From the NCBI GenBank assembly GCA_019055375.1, contig JAHQIW010000969.1:50347-114346 (forward strand): a stretch of 64,000 bases of DNA, read 5' to 3'. The notes under the pieces were generated by a model that saw only the letters and a program-made list of their open reading frames with translations, had not been told where the DNA came from and ran no database searches. Position 1 is the stretch's first letter; the number at the start of each line of letters is the position of its first letter. The stretch is from Parelaphostrongylus tenuis. Lineage: Eukaryota > Nematoda > Chromadorea > Rhabditida > Metastrongylidae. The position numbers were made by a program, and so were the translations under genes. This document shows positions 35,201-46,398 of the stretch, in pieces.

Positions 35201-38200
35201 CGACGAATTTACGCTTCAGAAGAACTAGGTTCTGCACATTCAACCTGCACACCAAATGCCATTTGTCAAAAGCCGTTTCCAAATCCTTTATATAAGGACA
35301 TTTCGCCGTCAACTCGCTGGATCTTAACCTAATGAAAAACTTCGGGATCCGCTGAAGCGAAATGTCTCGGCTACTGACTATACTAGCGTAGGCGCGCTTC
35401 AAACGCCTTTGACACGTGCTTGGGACGAAATTACGGCGGAAACATGTGCGAGCATCGCTGGAAATTTTCGCAAGCGAGTTCGTATACGTACAGAAGCCAA
35501 AGGAAGTAATCTCAAGAATTTGTTATGAACTTTTTAGTTTACTGTTATAACTGTTAATCTAGTGAATGCAATTCTTCCCGTAGTTTGAAGATTATCATTT
35601 GTTTAAGCAGTATTTTTACTCAATATGTGGAGTGCTGTGCAAAAACGTTTGCGTCAGCCGGGATTCGAGCCCAGATCTCACTCTTTCTGGGAGCGTTTGC
35701 TGTTATAGCGTAAATAAGAGTGCTGTGCAAAACGAGCGTCGGTAGTGCAACGGTTAGCATACGCTCCCGGAAAGAGTGAGATCTGGGTTCGAATCCCGGC
35801 TGACGTGAACGTTTTTGCACAGCACTTCACATATTGGGTATATTATAACATGATACCACTGCAAGTGGCAGTCAAAATAGAAAGAATTTAGACTGAGTAT
35901 TTTTACTATTGAAATGTATTGCTAGTATTATTTTGTATATATATATTTTTTGTTTTTATTGTATTATTTTTACTAGTATTACTATCTTACTATTGAAATG
36001 TCTGAAAAATTATCAGAATTTCTTAATCACGGTGCTCACTAAAACCAGCAATTTTCATGTTGCTGCAAACCTGTAAACTAATAAAAAACTTGATTTCACA
36101 AAATGATTCCCCACCTTAACACTCTTTGCCTTATAAACCACTCTACCTTCGGTACCCTTCTTTTGTCGCAGACTCCTAGCTGTAGTTAAGTCCTGTTCAG
36201 CTGGAAACTCGGTTTTGAATAAACTTTTTCAATTTACAACACTAAAGACAGCTCTTACTTGGTGCAACACAATGTCGTTCAGTGTTACTATAAAAAATTA
36301 AGAGAAATCCGAGAACAATGAGTATAACAATGAAGATGTTGCACAGAATTGTGAGCCAGATTGGTGGATTAGGAACAAGTAAAGACAACTGAAAATACTG
36401 TTAGATCAATTCCAGTAGGTAGAAACAACCGAATCTCACAAACTAGTATGAAACCTTGAAAACTGTCGCCACAGTGTAAAAGGTCGTTTTGGATGACCGA
36501 TTACTCCAAGGCAGACCTTCATGAATTGGAGCAATGAGTTCTGCCCTGATTCTTCGTTATTATCAACTGTTGAATAGACTCACCTGGCTCATAAAGCCAG
36601 TCACTATAAGTGACGCAATAGAAATTAAAAGAAGACCTACTTCCTTACAGTCTTTATGAATGCGTAATCATTGCACAATCGAAGTCATATCAAGTGATCC
36701 TCTTAATGCAGTGATACGCTGCTTTTCTTTGATTATGTCGTTTTCATATGTGTATATTTACACTTTTCACACCGATCACCTTTAAGCAACCACCTTCACC
36801 AGACCCGGTGGTTCATCGCCTTATCGTCCGACTGATGAGAGTTCTTTCGTGTAGAAGTGCAACGTGTCATCAAAATCTACCACCCTGCATTGTCCCGCAA
36901 GCTTTAGAGTTGGACATCTCTCTTTGAATATCATTTTCTCTTCATTTTACAAGCAAATACCACCTCTAAGCATCGCCTGGATAGCAGTATTGCCACAAAG
37001 CAGTTACCTCCCACGGGATCGTGAACCACGGCCTGTGCGCCTTTAACCTTCAGCGAATTTAGTTTAACAATGGCGTCTAACCCCCAGTGTTCTACCTCTA
37101 GCAATGGCAGAAGCCATTAAACGCCATTGTTAGACTCAACACGTTGGAGGTGAGAGACGCAGAGGCCTTGATTCCACGGTCCTCTAAGGACTAACGTATT
37201 CGCGAAGGTGTGACCCACGGCAATTCTGACCCTTATTTGCAGAGCGTCTCTTTGAAGGCTTCTTGCACAGCTAGGTCAGTCTTTACTTAGTAACAGTTAG
37301 TGAAAGCGTGACAAACAGGCTTATTGAAATCGTCGTTCTATCGTTCGGCTCAGGGCTTTGTTCTGTTTGATAGCAAAAATTCTAGGTCAAAAGAAAACAG
37401 ACTTGTGAGAGCAAAATTTTGGATCATTTGTGCTTGCGCATGGAATCTGCATCACAGGAGGCGAAACGTCCGAGCTGCCCTTTAGGTCTTATTAAAGCCA
37501 CTCGTCGCGGGCTATTGGCTTCCTTACTTTTGTCAATGTTCAAGAAGCATAGCTCGGTTGCCTCGAGATTCCATGAAAAGACAACGTTAATCGATCAGGA
37601 AATCGCCAGGGCTGAGTAGATTGTTCACGGCGTTAAATTTCCCGCTAAGATAGGGTATTCAATCAATCATGCCGCTTGATAATCAGCATTTGATGATAGC
37701 CGAAAAATTACATGTTAATGAATAAGCAGATATGGTATGACATAGTGCGTCTAAGCTCTAACGACAGCGGGGTTGCGAAGCATTAGACATCAGATTTCGA
37801 GAAAGAAAACGAACGAACTACGCGAAACTTTCAATTATAGAAAAGGACAGTTCGTGAGAAATTTTGCACTACTTTACTCATACCAAGGTTTAGAAAGAGT
37901 GTGACTTTTGAGTTATCATTTGATATTTCCTTAACGTTACAATCCATTTTAATATGAGGGAATAGGTCTGATGCGTTCCACAAAAGAGCGTGGCAGAGGC
38001 AGAAGAACGTGTGACCACGATGACCATGTTACACCTTCCTTTTATTCCCTGTTCTTTTCAGCCATTTACACTTTTCTCACTCATTTTTTTTTTTAAAGGA
38101 CGGGTATAAAAGTAGCTGAGCGAAGAGGGCGTGCTCTACAAAGGCGAAACATTAGTTTGATCACACCAAACACTGAAACTTCGCACTTTGTTAATTTCTT

Positions 38201-38695
38201 TCATACTTTTTTTTTCGCAGAAATATGATTGAGCATCTACAAATTCAAGGTAATATCATGATTGCTTTCATATAACTTTATGATCACAAAAATTCCATAT
38301 TCGATCGTTTTGGTGTTCTGATTTGGATGCAACTACTTTTTTTCAAATCACGTACTAATTTCCCTCCTTCCCAAGGACCAGGCATTACACTACATCGTTA
38401 TGATTTCTTATTAGCAAAGTGCAGCAGTAAATAGAATATTATCGTTGTAAAGACGAATATTTTCGGTTTTGAGGAGGCAAGATCTCGGTCCGATCGGTCC
38501 CTCCCTTACCACTTTCCTGCAACCACGTGGGAACGCCTTAGCTTGATTGTCCCCAAGATTTCAAAGAGATTATCTTCGATTATCGTGCTACTAGTTTCAT
38601 TGGGAGTCCAATCCTCAAGCAACAATCGAAACAACACGCGAAGTGTTGAAGCCTTTGGAACAACGAATGTGAGGAAGGAAATCGAATGTTCTTCA
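32281..38695 (-). CDS. Novel multi-exon membrane protein
   Basis: Minus-strand exons in transcription order: 38510-38695, about 36584-36643, 36259-36388, 36115-36200 and 32281-32589 (stop). The last four are phase-consistent. The first reads SISFLTFVVPKASTLRVLFR and contains NETS, a likely glycosylation site; it needs one more exon to join. Exon two is a membrane helix (VGLLLISIASLIVTGFMSQ). Exon three starts LSLLVPNPPIWLT and runs into a second helix ending FLLIFYS. The last two exons make a charged cytoplasmic-type tail: KKGTEGRVVYKAK, then SDEKPTFGEYKNIDKKKTPL, EEAEAEQKLVTTKNK and PPPYGE. Two adjacent helices with a short loop and a long tail suggest a small plasma-membrane or ER protein. 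I do not recognise the family. The intron 32590-36114 is packed with repeats. Confidence 0.7.
32902..32970. repeat. TCTC-rich low-complexity tract
   Basis: Near-continuous TCTC units with occasional interruptions. The Leu/Ser-rich reading frames across it are artefacts of the repeat. Confidence 0.8.
33514..34253 (-). mobile_element. Internally deleted mariner element with intact ends
   Basis: About 740 bases flanked by TA. Terminal inverted repeats are well preserved: GGTTGAGGAGAAAGTTTCGG on the left, and the right end reads GGGAACTTTCTCCTCAACG. The minus strand encodes two pieces of a mariner transposase in different frames. The N-terminal helix-turn-helix is in 33950-34089 (MLYEYRVGTNAADTVRRINE). 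The C-terminal catalytic half is in 33590-33915, with VILLHDNAKVH (second Asp) and YSPDLAPSDYHLF (third Asp). The first catalytic Asp and its surroundings are deleted, so the copy cannot be autonomous. Mariners of this kind are known from hookworms (bandit). It lies in an intron of the membrane-protein gene. Confidence 0.88.
34393..34483. repeat. CA-rich microsatellite
   Basis: CACACA and CATACACA runs interrupted by short AT blocks. Overlapping Thr/His-rich frames are artefacts. Confidence 0.8.
34690..35530 (+). pseudogene. Degenerate Tc1/mariner-superfamily transposase
   Basis: Pieces of one transposase are spread over three frames. At 34705 is a start with a helix-turn-helix (MGHKIQRIAVVELHKAGMET) and a GRPTTS linker. 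From about 34950 comes a second DNA-binding part (LRIEEWSVRNIVKNKLKL), then near 35090-35200 a catalytic-domain fragment (DHWSRLSKVLCTDGKMLAIE). The C-terminal tail at 35400-35528 reads LTRAWDEITAETCASIAGNF. At least three frameshifts make it inactive. It is distinct from the mariner 450 bases upstream. Terminal repeats were not recognised. Confidence 0.75.
35620..35890. repeat. SINE family B, foldback copy
   Basis: A reverse head at about 35620-35702 is followed by a complete forward copy: A box TAGTGCAACGG and B box GGTTCGAATCC, both perfect to consensus. The tail carries ACTGCAAGTGGCAGT. The inverted arms are about 80 bases and nearly identical, with a short spacer. Confidence 0.82.
36652..38509. 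other. Intron of the membrane-protein gene; a hairpin and a weak plus frame
   Basis: Contains the inverted repeat at 37061-37136. A plus-strand frame with ATG at 37440 (MESASQEAKRPSCPLGLIKA..., stop 37617-37619) is protein-like but unsupported by splice sites. A connecting minus exon between 38510 and 36643 is expected here and was not found. Confidence 0.4.
37061..37136. repeat. Inverted repeat, 20-base arms
   Basis: AGTTTAACAATGGCGTCTAA at 37061-37080 pairs with TTAAACGCCATTGTTAGACT at 37117-37136, with 18 of 20 positions complementary and a 36-base loop. The flanks are slightly GC-rich. Confidence 0.7.
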
Positions 38696-39591
38696 CTAAT
38701 TCGGTATGCATTTGTTAAACACATGCGGTTCATACTTTATGGTTGCTATCTAGGCGTGCTATTCGAGCTTCTCTATATTCCACAAAGAGACTGTTTATTC
38801 TAATGATATAGAGTTATCTCACGACTTTACGTTTGATTATCTCGGGCTTCAATAGGCAACTGGAAACCACAAATGCAAATGTGTCTAGACTTGTGCTATA
38901 TCCCACAAAGATGGGTTATCAAGTATCCTGAATCAGTACCTTCTATGTTTTATCGTATGATCGAGGTTAATCATAGAAAATTTACATATTGCACTGTTTA
39001 ACTGATATTACCACAATGACTTGAGTGGTAAAAGTATGTTGTTTCAAAATGAATACACTACAAAACGGACCTCAATAGAATTCCGATAACTTAGCTAAGT
39101 TTCTCTAGTTTCCAGCACCACTGACTGCTCAAATTTCTTGACTTACTTCTTTGATAATTAGAATGATACTGCGACTTTTATGAGGCAGAATAAATATAAT
39201 GAAATTTACGAGATTATGATTCTTTAAAGTAAAGTATAAATTGGCACAAATAGTGCTTAGATTTACGCGATATATCTCGGACGAAAATAAAACTGTTTTT
39301 TATTCATCCCATACTTATAGCAATCAGTTTCCTGCATTAAGTACACGGTATTTCTTTAACATGTGCTAGCCATGGTGAAGGAATTTTAGACGTAGCCAAC
39401 TGTCTGGTCACTGTAGGAGGCCGGTGATGTTCTTATGTTCAGTGCTAATGCCAGGTAGATTATAAGTAGATATTAGGCTGCATTACTTTGTTTTGTCGGT
39501 TTTCAGCACATAATAGAAATTTTTAAGTTGGAATTTGTGACAACAAGCACATATTTCCCTTCATTTACCACACTGCTCAATACAGTCGACT
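38696..39591. other. No gene seen between two minus-strand genes
   Basis: About 900 bases between the stop of the RING-like gene (39592) and the first known exon of the downstream membrane-protein gene. No recognisable repeat. Confidence 0.45.
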
Positions 39592-42500
39592 TCACATAAT
39601 CGCAGATGCGTCAGCGAGCTCTTGAAGTTGGGCGTCATCATTGCTGTCGTAGTACGTAACGTCACTGTCCTTTTTTCCTATCTTCTTCTTCCACATATCT
39701 AGTCCGCATTTCCAGGCTTCACTGGACGCCAAGGACTTCGATGCATCGGATTTGTGCTTTGTGGCTTGGAAGACGATGTAGTAAGCAGTTCCTATTGCTT
39801 CCCGTTCTCCTTGGGAATCCACGCTGGAACGAATCATATATTTATATATTGCTAAGAACAATTATATACTTTTTAAAAAAATGAATATCTATAGATATTA
39901 AAGAAATCAAAGAAATGTATTATAATTCGTATTATTCTTTTTTATCTTTGTTATATTCTTGAAAATATGTTGCGTGAGAAAGGCGGTGTATGTCCAAAGA
40001 GCTTATGATAGCCAGTGTTGGTCATTTAGCCACGAATGTGTTATGCATTCGACTACATTCGTAGGACCAGCATAAAGATGATCGGAAAACATTGATGTAC
40101 CGAACCCAGTACTTTCCAAATTTTATTCTCATCCTTACATCCATCTACGAAGGTACTCAAGGTTTTCCGTGTGGCTATGACTGCTGCTTGAAGATTTTCT
40201 CGTCTTTGTTACGAATCTCAATGAGTGGTGGTCTAACTGATACTTTCTAGAACATTAAAATAGCTGTGCTGTGGCGTACCACATGAACTGCGCTGAGTCA
40301 GCTTGCTTCACACAGCACAGGTAAAAATTTCTGAAACCCTGAGGGAAAATGTATGCAAGGATAGGTGATTTCAGTCATCCACGTAATGAATGAGACCATT
40401 ACCAAAGCGCTATTCCCTCCCTCAATTTGAGACCATACAATAATTTTCTATGGCCTGCCGATGTGCCAGGTCGAAGTTCTTGGACTGTTGAAGAAATCTG
40501 GTGTTAATTTGCAGACACTAGAAGGGTAGACAATTTGGACAGTCAGAAGCTCAACGTAAATAAAAGCGTGAATTACACGACACCACTATCTGCTAAGACA
40601 CAAACTTCTCATTCGAGATTAATCATTTGCTCCTATGTTCTTAATTCTTTACATCTTTTGCTCTGTGACTTCTGTAGAAAAATCTCGTTTTAACTTTCAG
40701 CACACATTTATTATTTATGCTTCAGCTTACATGTAAGTGTTCATCATCATTTCCTCTCGAGCTCGTTTCACACAATCTTTGTTGCAGCAACCATGACTTC
40801 CTAAAGTAATAAAAAATCACTGCATTACTATCGGCTTTTTAGAACCGAAAAATTGGTAGCAGAGTTCTACGGAAGCATAAAAACAATGACTTGATACATA
40901 ATCAGGCACACGAATATATTGTATAGATCATTTCACCATTTATTACTATGGACTATCCTTATAGATCGCAGGTGGCGCAAGATAAGAGCCGCTCTGCGTC
41001 GCACATGAGGTCTATGATTCGATCTCGCGCTCGTGGCTCACCTAGCCATATATCTCTCCAGGTTCAGTAATTTGGGACCAGACTGATCTTAGACTTGTTT
41101 GGGAGGATAAGCAGCACTGACTCGGTACAGCGGGAGGCCCCCGTGAGTCATTGTAAAGGACAGCTATGCATTCAAATCACCTCAAGCGAAGTTGAAGATT
41201 GAAGACGAATGTAGGGCGCATCCCTCGGGGATTGATCCACTCTGAGAGCTAGTCCTTTTATCCTTTTATCTCTATATAGTATGATTTTTCTGTAAACATA
41301 GCTCATCCCTGAGGGATACATCAACTCTATATGATCTCTAACATTTCTTCGTTCGTAATACACGAAACTGAAGTATACTTGAAATCTCTCAGTGAAGATA
41401 AATGAAAAAAAAAGTTCCTATCATCAAGCACTCATACGGCTCAGACCAAGATATGTTATCTGAGTTAATATCTGTCGTTCCAGCTTCTTCACTGATAACC
41501 AAGAGACATTGTTTTTCAAAAATTTTCTGATGACCTTACCATCAAGCATCATCAATGAAGTAGTATCTTCACTTTCATAGCACCGATAGCAGATATTGTG
41601 ATCACAAAGCCCGAACTGAATAATGTGGTCTTTGGGAGTCCACGAATGGCAAGGGCCATCACACAGGATCAATTTTGGCAATGTGATTGTCCTCGCTGAA
41701 ATCTTACGATGAAGTCAGGTCTTTAAGATTCAACTAAGACATTTCAGCAGTGAACAAGATTTGTTTTGATTCCACCCTCTAAAGTGCTAATGACAACGAA
41801 TGAATACTAAAAGCAAGCAGATTTCTTATATTTAATCCAGAACAACGAACAGCGCATAAAATCGACGGACCGCATGAAGTGCTTATACGCTTTCCAAATC
41901 CGAAAGACAACAAGAGAAGAAGAATGGAATGCGAATGACAATAAACATTTCTTGACCTGCTTTAGTAACTCTATGCTTTGATTTTATTTTATTGCTGATT
42001 ATAGCCCACGTGTCATAGCACTCTTACATTGTTCTTACGAACTCCATCAAAATATGCACGACGCAGTGAATTACAAGAACAAAATTGATCTCAACTATTT
42101 TGTTGAGGTAAAGTTACCATTATCCGTTCTTATGAGTAATCTTAAACTTTGTTTATTGGTGTTATGTGATTTTTCCTGAGTTACAGAGAATATAATTAAG
42201 ACTTAAGATCAAAAGATTCGAATATGGTACTTGTCTACATCTATTAGGAAATGTAATTTGCATGTCTGTTTTTCATGTTGTTCTCTTGGGTTAAATCATT
42301 CAACAATGGAGTAGAAGAATTTCGACACATTTTCGAGTTAAATATAAGTTCAAAAGTATATTTTACAAAACCTCTTACATATTGAAAGGCTGTTTCCTCA
42401 ATGACTTCAAAATAATCTTGTGCCCGTTCAAATTATGTCATTAGTGAGTTTTTCATTAGTAAAGCCAAATTTGTGTATACCGCAATCACGCTAGAAGAGA

Positions 42501-44103
42501 ACACTGTTCAGTTCTTGAGAAGTAATGAGGAAAGATGAAAGTGGATATATTTCAACTGATCCACTACAAATAGACAGGATGACGTTTGGAATTTTTTCGC
42601 TCACTTAAATGCTGCAAGTTGTATATCAGTGTGCATAAACAAATGAATGAAAGGATTAGCGAACGACTTTTGCCTCTTTTGAAATAAGCCTTTGTAACAC
42701 TTCATGACGTGAATTGCTTCGATCTAGGAATACAGAACTCACAATCATCCGAGCCGTCGGAATCTCTCCGTGATTTTGTGCCTTGAAATGTGACTCTGTA
42801 ATGCGACGCAGATGACACTATTCAAAGTCGTCTGGAGATGAAACAGTAGAGCTTTCTATGAGTCTAAGAGTATATAACCAAGGTAGCAAACAGAATGGAG
42901 TGCAACTTTTACGAACAGAATGTAATGTCGACAAATCATAGACTTATCTGCATCTAATCTTGTTCAAGAAAATGTGACTCAGTCTCACTATGTGTATTCA
43001 AGTGAAATTTTTTGAGGCCATTTTTTACAATATTCGAATAGGCATGAAAACGACATAATCGCCCACTGGCGGTTGTGATGACTCTCTTGGAAATGATTTG
43101 AGATGAACGTAAACAACTTCAAATCTTGGTATTCAAATAAATGAACATTGTAGAGAACATTTTTGAAGAGTGGGTTCACATTTTCGACAACTTTTCCACC
43201 TGTGACATCTCAATTATAGCGTTACGGAATCTCTTTACTCCTCTGAGGAACCTCCTCCTTGGTCACTTTTTCTCCTTCATACACGACCGTCAATAATCAG
43301 TTAGTTTCGGATGCACTTTGTGTTCTTGTCGTTTGAGGTGGTCAGAAATTTGAATGCGTGAGTTGGCCGACATTCTCTTGTATATTCTGTTCACTTTTAT
43401 TACCAATCTCTCTTCATACTTATTCGCTTGGATAGGAGCAGGAAAGATTTCATGAATAGTTGACGCTTTGCGGAGTTTCAAAACTTCTCATTGAGCTCAT
43501 TGATTTGAAAGACACAAACAGTACCACAATTTGGTTACAAAACAGTTTATTTCCAGTGTGTTTAACGAAGACAGTCAGCATGAGTGGCTATATCAAGTTC
43601 TACTTATAGAAACGAAATGCTCAAATCTATCTACCGCCATGGCGCTTGTTAACAGAGGCTATTCAAAGACGCCTTTCATTCAATATATTTTTTTATTTTA
43701 TTTATTCGGTCGAATCCAATGTGGGGAAGGGATACCAAGCCTGTATGATCAGCTGAATTCAGCTGGTTCCCAAGATAAGAATACGGTTGTGTTCCGTTTT
43801 GAATTCAGTTTACCAACTGGGACGTAACACGTAGTCTCACGAGTATTCAGATGAAAATCGCTACCATGATAGAGAATCGCTATGGTTATGGGAAATGTTA
43901 GATAAAGTGGTACCATTTAACCACCGAAATAGTATGAGTTATCACTCACCACTTATTTTATACTAATTGGGATACCAATTTCAAGAAACTGACTCTGAAG
44001 CACTTGACTCTTTCCGACGCTGGGATCAATTTGTCGTGCTTTCTCGGGTTTTGATTTCTTGGCAAACTTCGGGCTAGAATAGCCTCGATCAGGCTTGTGA
44101 CGT
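39592..44103 (-). CDS. RING-like zinc-finger protein, at least seven exons
   Basis: Minus exons in order: 43964-44103, about 43291-43486, 43239-43283, 43029-43199, 41540-41695, 40731-40800 and 39592-39823 (stop). The last five join in phase. The zinc finger spans two exons: LILCDGPC, then C-x-H-x2-C-x2-C (LCDHNICYRCY), then GCCNKDC, a RING-type C/H spacing with one irregular pair. RING fingers usually make E3 ubiquitin ligases. Upstream exons (ERLVIKVNRIYKRMSANSRI, IDGRV/YEGEKV) look ubiquitin-like. They are followed by KVVENVNPLFKNVLYNVHLF. The C-terminus is charged, with EAWKCGLDMWKKKIGKKDSD. Between 43291 and 43283 the frame changes without a usable intron, suggesting an assembly indel or a lesion. 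SINE A lies in the intron at 41 kb. Specific orthologue not recognised. Confidence 0.75.
40967..41272 (+). repeat. SINE family A copy, inside an intron of the RING-like gene
   Basis: Head GGTGGCGCAAGATAAGAGCC with degraded A box, B-box-like GATTCGATCTCGC. The body has GGGAGGATAAGCAGCACTGA and the tail GGGGATTGATCCAC with TTTTATCCTTTTATC. Confidence 0.8.
42005..42107 (+). CDS. Possible plus-strand exon antisense to the RING-like gene
   Basis: Bounded by GATTATAG and GAG|GTAAAGT. Only one frame is open: PRVIALLHCSYELHQNMHDA then VNYKNKIDLNYFVE. A preceding plus block at 41843-41964 is also open, with a 40-base intron between, but the phases do not agree. It may be a chance ORF inside the large minus-strand intron 41696-43028. 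Confidence 0.25.
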
Positions 44104-44351
44104 CTGAAAATCTTTGAAATTCACTTAGCCAACATACAGTAATCCCAAAACCTGGGAAATATTAAACAGTTGAAGCCACATTGAAAAGTATTCCTATAAC
44201 TTGAGGGTCCAATATGAGTATAGTAAGTGTAACGACATCATCGATGCTAGTGCTTGGCAATTTTCGTCTAATACTCACCAGAGCAGAAAGGGTCTCAACA
44301 GTTCCGTTTCTCACGAAAATTATTATCAGTGCACTGTCCTGTACCTGTGTC

Positions 44352-44661
44352 GGCGTGTTTAGCGCAGCGATTAGAGGTGCCCCGTAATACACACGTGGTG
44401 CTTGGTTCTGAGCTCACCAAACCTTCCATTCCTACGACAACGACAGAGTGGCGCTACAACTTGTTCAGGAAAATAGGATAACATCACTATCTTGATACTG
44501 TGCCACATGCGCCCAATAAGCAGTGATAGTCTACCATGATTTATTGTAAGGGTCAAATTGCTATGACATAATCACATTTGATATTCTTATTTAAGTAAAA
44601 TAAATGGCGCATTGCTCACGGGGTTGATCAACACACTGAGCTGTATCCTCTTTCATATACG
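44352..44661 (+). repeat. SINE family A, diverged copy
   Basis: Head TTAGCGCAGCGATTAGAGGT, and tail ATGGCGCATTGCTCACGGGG then TTGATCAACACACTGAGCTG. The central part has drifted. A minus-strand frame ending at its head (SALIIIFVRNGTVETLSAL, with a GTGAGT donor at 44277) may be an upstream exon of the RING-like gene. Confidence 0.7.
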
Positions 44662-45126
44662 GAATAGAAAGCCTTTGTAAGAGAATACATATAACCAAAA
44701 TCATGCTTTCATTTACGTTCAATTGCTAACTATCGGTCATTTTTCCTATCATTCTTCAATCCGGTCATTCTCTCTGTCTATTGAAGTTTTGAGACGGAAA
44801 TCAATTCAATGCTCTCTTAAGATACACGATTAACTGACTGGAACTAAACGAACGTAGATGGCAACGCCCTTGTTCTGTTTCTCCTATATTTCGACTGAGT
44901 GTAAAGTTAGAGCAGATTGCCTCCTTATCTTAATTATATACATTTTTTCAATTTTGACTTTCATGTCGTGATTCAATTAAAATAGAAATTAAATCGATAT
45001 CTTATCTCTCAGTGATGACACATTATTGCTTATCTTCTTTGACTTCTCCCAACATAGTAGAAGAGAGTTGTAAAATCAAGAACATGGCGCATCATCATAG
45101 TAAGTGAAAAATTACGAGGAAAAATT
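44662..45126. other. No gene seen
   Basis: Lies between two oppositely oriented family A SINEs. No exon recognised. Confidence 0.45.
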
Positions 45127-45411
45127 GAGCTCTCGGCGTTGATCAACATCGAGGGATGCCCAATGCGATCGTTTCCGACTTCAGTCCATACGATGTAATG
45201 AATAATATCTGGTTTTTTTATGATGAATGATGCGGCTTCCCGATGTATCAAGCTAGTGTTGCTATCCTCCCAGGCAGGTGCGGTCCAATTCACCGATCCC
45301 GTTGGAATAGAAGGGTTGTGGGTCTATAGCGCGGAGTTGAACCATCCGGTCCTCGACTGATCGATCATGTGTGCCGCAGAGCACCCTTAACCACTACGCC
45401 ACATGCGCTCG
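45127..45411 (-). repeat. SINE family A, reverse copy
   Basis: Begins with the tail complement CTCGGCGTTGATCAACATCG and ends with the head complement CTTAACCACTACGCCACATGCGC. The B box complement is degraded (TTGAACCATC). Confidence 0.75.
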
Positions 45412-45650
45412 GGAAATAAGTGTGAAATTATGAACAAACCGCAAGCCCGACATATTAGTGAGATCACTCGCGAATGATGTTAGTATGAAATAAACCATAA
45501 TCCATCGATCTATTTCTAATAAAAAGCCATGGAGCGCTATCATGATTTATCATTATGCGAATACAAATCACTTTTTAAGATCTATAAATTAAGCGGAATT
45601 TCTTAATTTAGCTGCTTTTGACGGTGGTATCAGGTTATGGATGTACTCAA

Positions 45651-45790
45651 TGGCGTCGATGGTGCAACGGTTTAGAGCAAGCTCCCCGGATAGAGCGAAA
45701 TGCAGATTCAGGTCCCGTTCGAGGCAAAATTCTGCACATTGCTTTACATCATTGGGTATTTACAAATTAGACAGTGATGGCCGTCTTTCG
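45651..45790 (+). repeat. SINE family B, diverged copy
   Basis: Head GGCGTCGATGGTGCAACGGT, CTCCCCGGATAGAGCG and a damaged B box, then TTGGGTATTTACAAATTAG. The tail hairpin has degenerated. Confidence 0.65.
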
Positions 45791-46135
45791 ACAGGCGTCA
45801 ACTGAAAATCCTATCAATCGACTAAGTGAACGCACAACAAAACTGCCGTAGTCGATGGTTTCCGTGGGCAGAATAATTGCTGTTTCATTATCCGTAGCAT
45901 CCTGTCCAATCACAGCGTCGTACTAGTTTAGTATTTACTTAGCAAAAAGGAATCAATAAATACGCCACGTATTATTTTTTTGCGATCGCCGTTTGGTTGT
46001 TCGTTAGGGGTCATTTAAAAGGTAATAAACAGCGCATTAACGAATATAAAAACTTGTTTCCATGGTCGCCAAATACTTATTTAGGCGCTTTGAGAAGATT
46101 ACTAAAACGGACTCTTCGCCGCAGTAACAAAGTGC

Positions 46136-46375
46136 CGAGAGGTACACTGCGCTATAAACGTGATCTGGTACGATCTCGCTGTCCAGCCAAATAAATTGCT
46201 CCAGGCCTCAAAGTGAGGGAAAACGGTACCAGATTCGTCAGAAGGAACTAGCTTGATACATAATTAGGCTGTTTGTGGATGTTACCTCGTAAGCCAGATA
46301 TGCATTTACTCACTTCTAACGATGCTACGAATAGAGCCGATTATATGGCGCATTTCTCGCTTATTTGTAAACTCT
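46136..46375 (+). repeat. SINE family A, partial copy
   Basis: AACGGTACCAGATTCGTCAG, GTAAGCCAGATATGCATTTA and TATATGGCGCATTTCTCG match the family body and start of tail. The head is lost. Confidence 0.55.
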
Positions 46376-46398
46376 AAATACTTCTGAGTATTATGATG

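Noticed and set aside
35725..35795. Possible functional tRNA genes at SINE heads
   Set aside because: A and B boxes are perfect, but the sequence continues into the SINE body and does not close an acceptor stem that I can verify.
35620..35820. 66-codon minus ORF
   Set aside because: Translation of the foldback SINE B head.
41843..41964. Plus-strand block with a 40-base intron to 42005
   Set aside because: Splice sites look good but neither open frame joins to the next block without a stop.
45997..46194. 65-codon basic plus ORF
   Set aside because: Its 3' half is SINE family A sequence.
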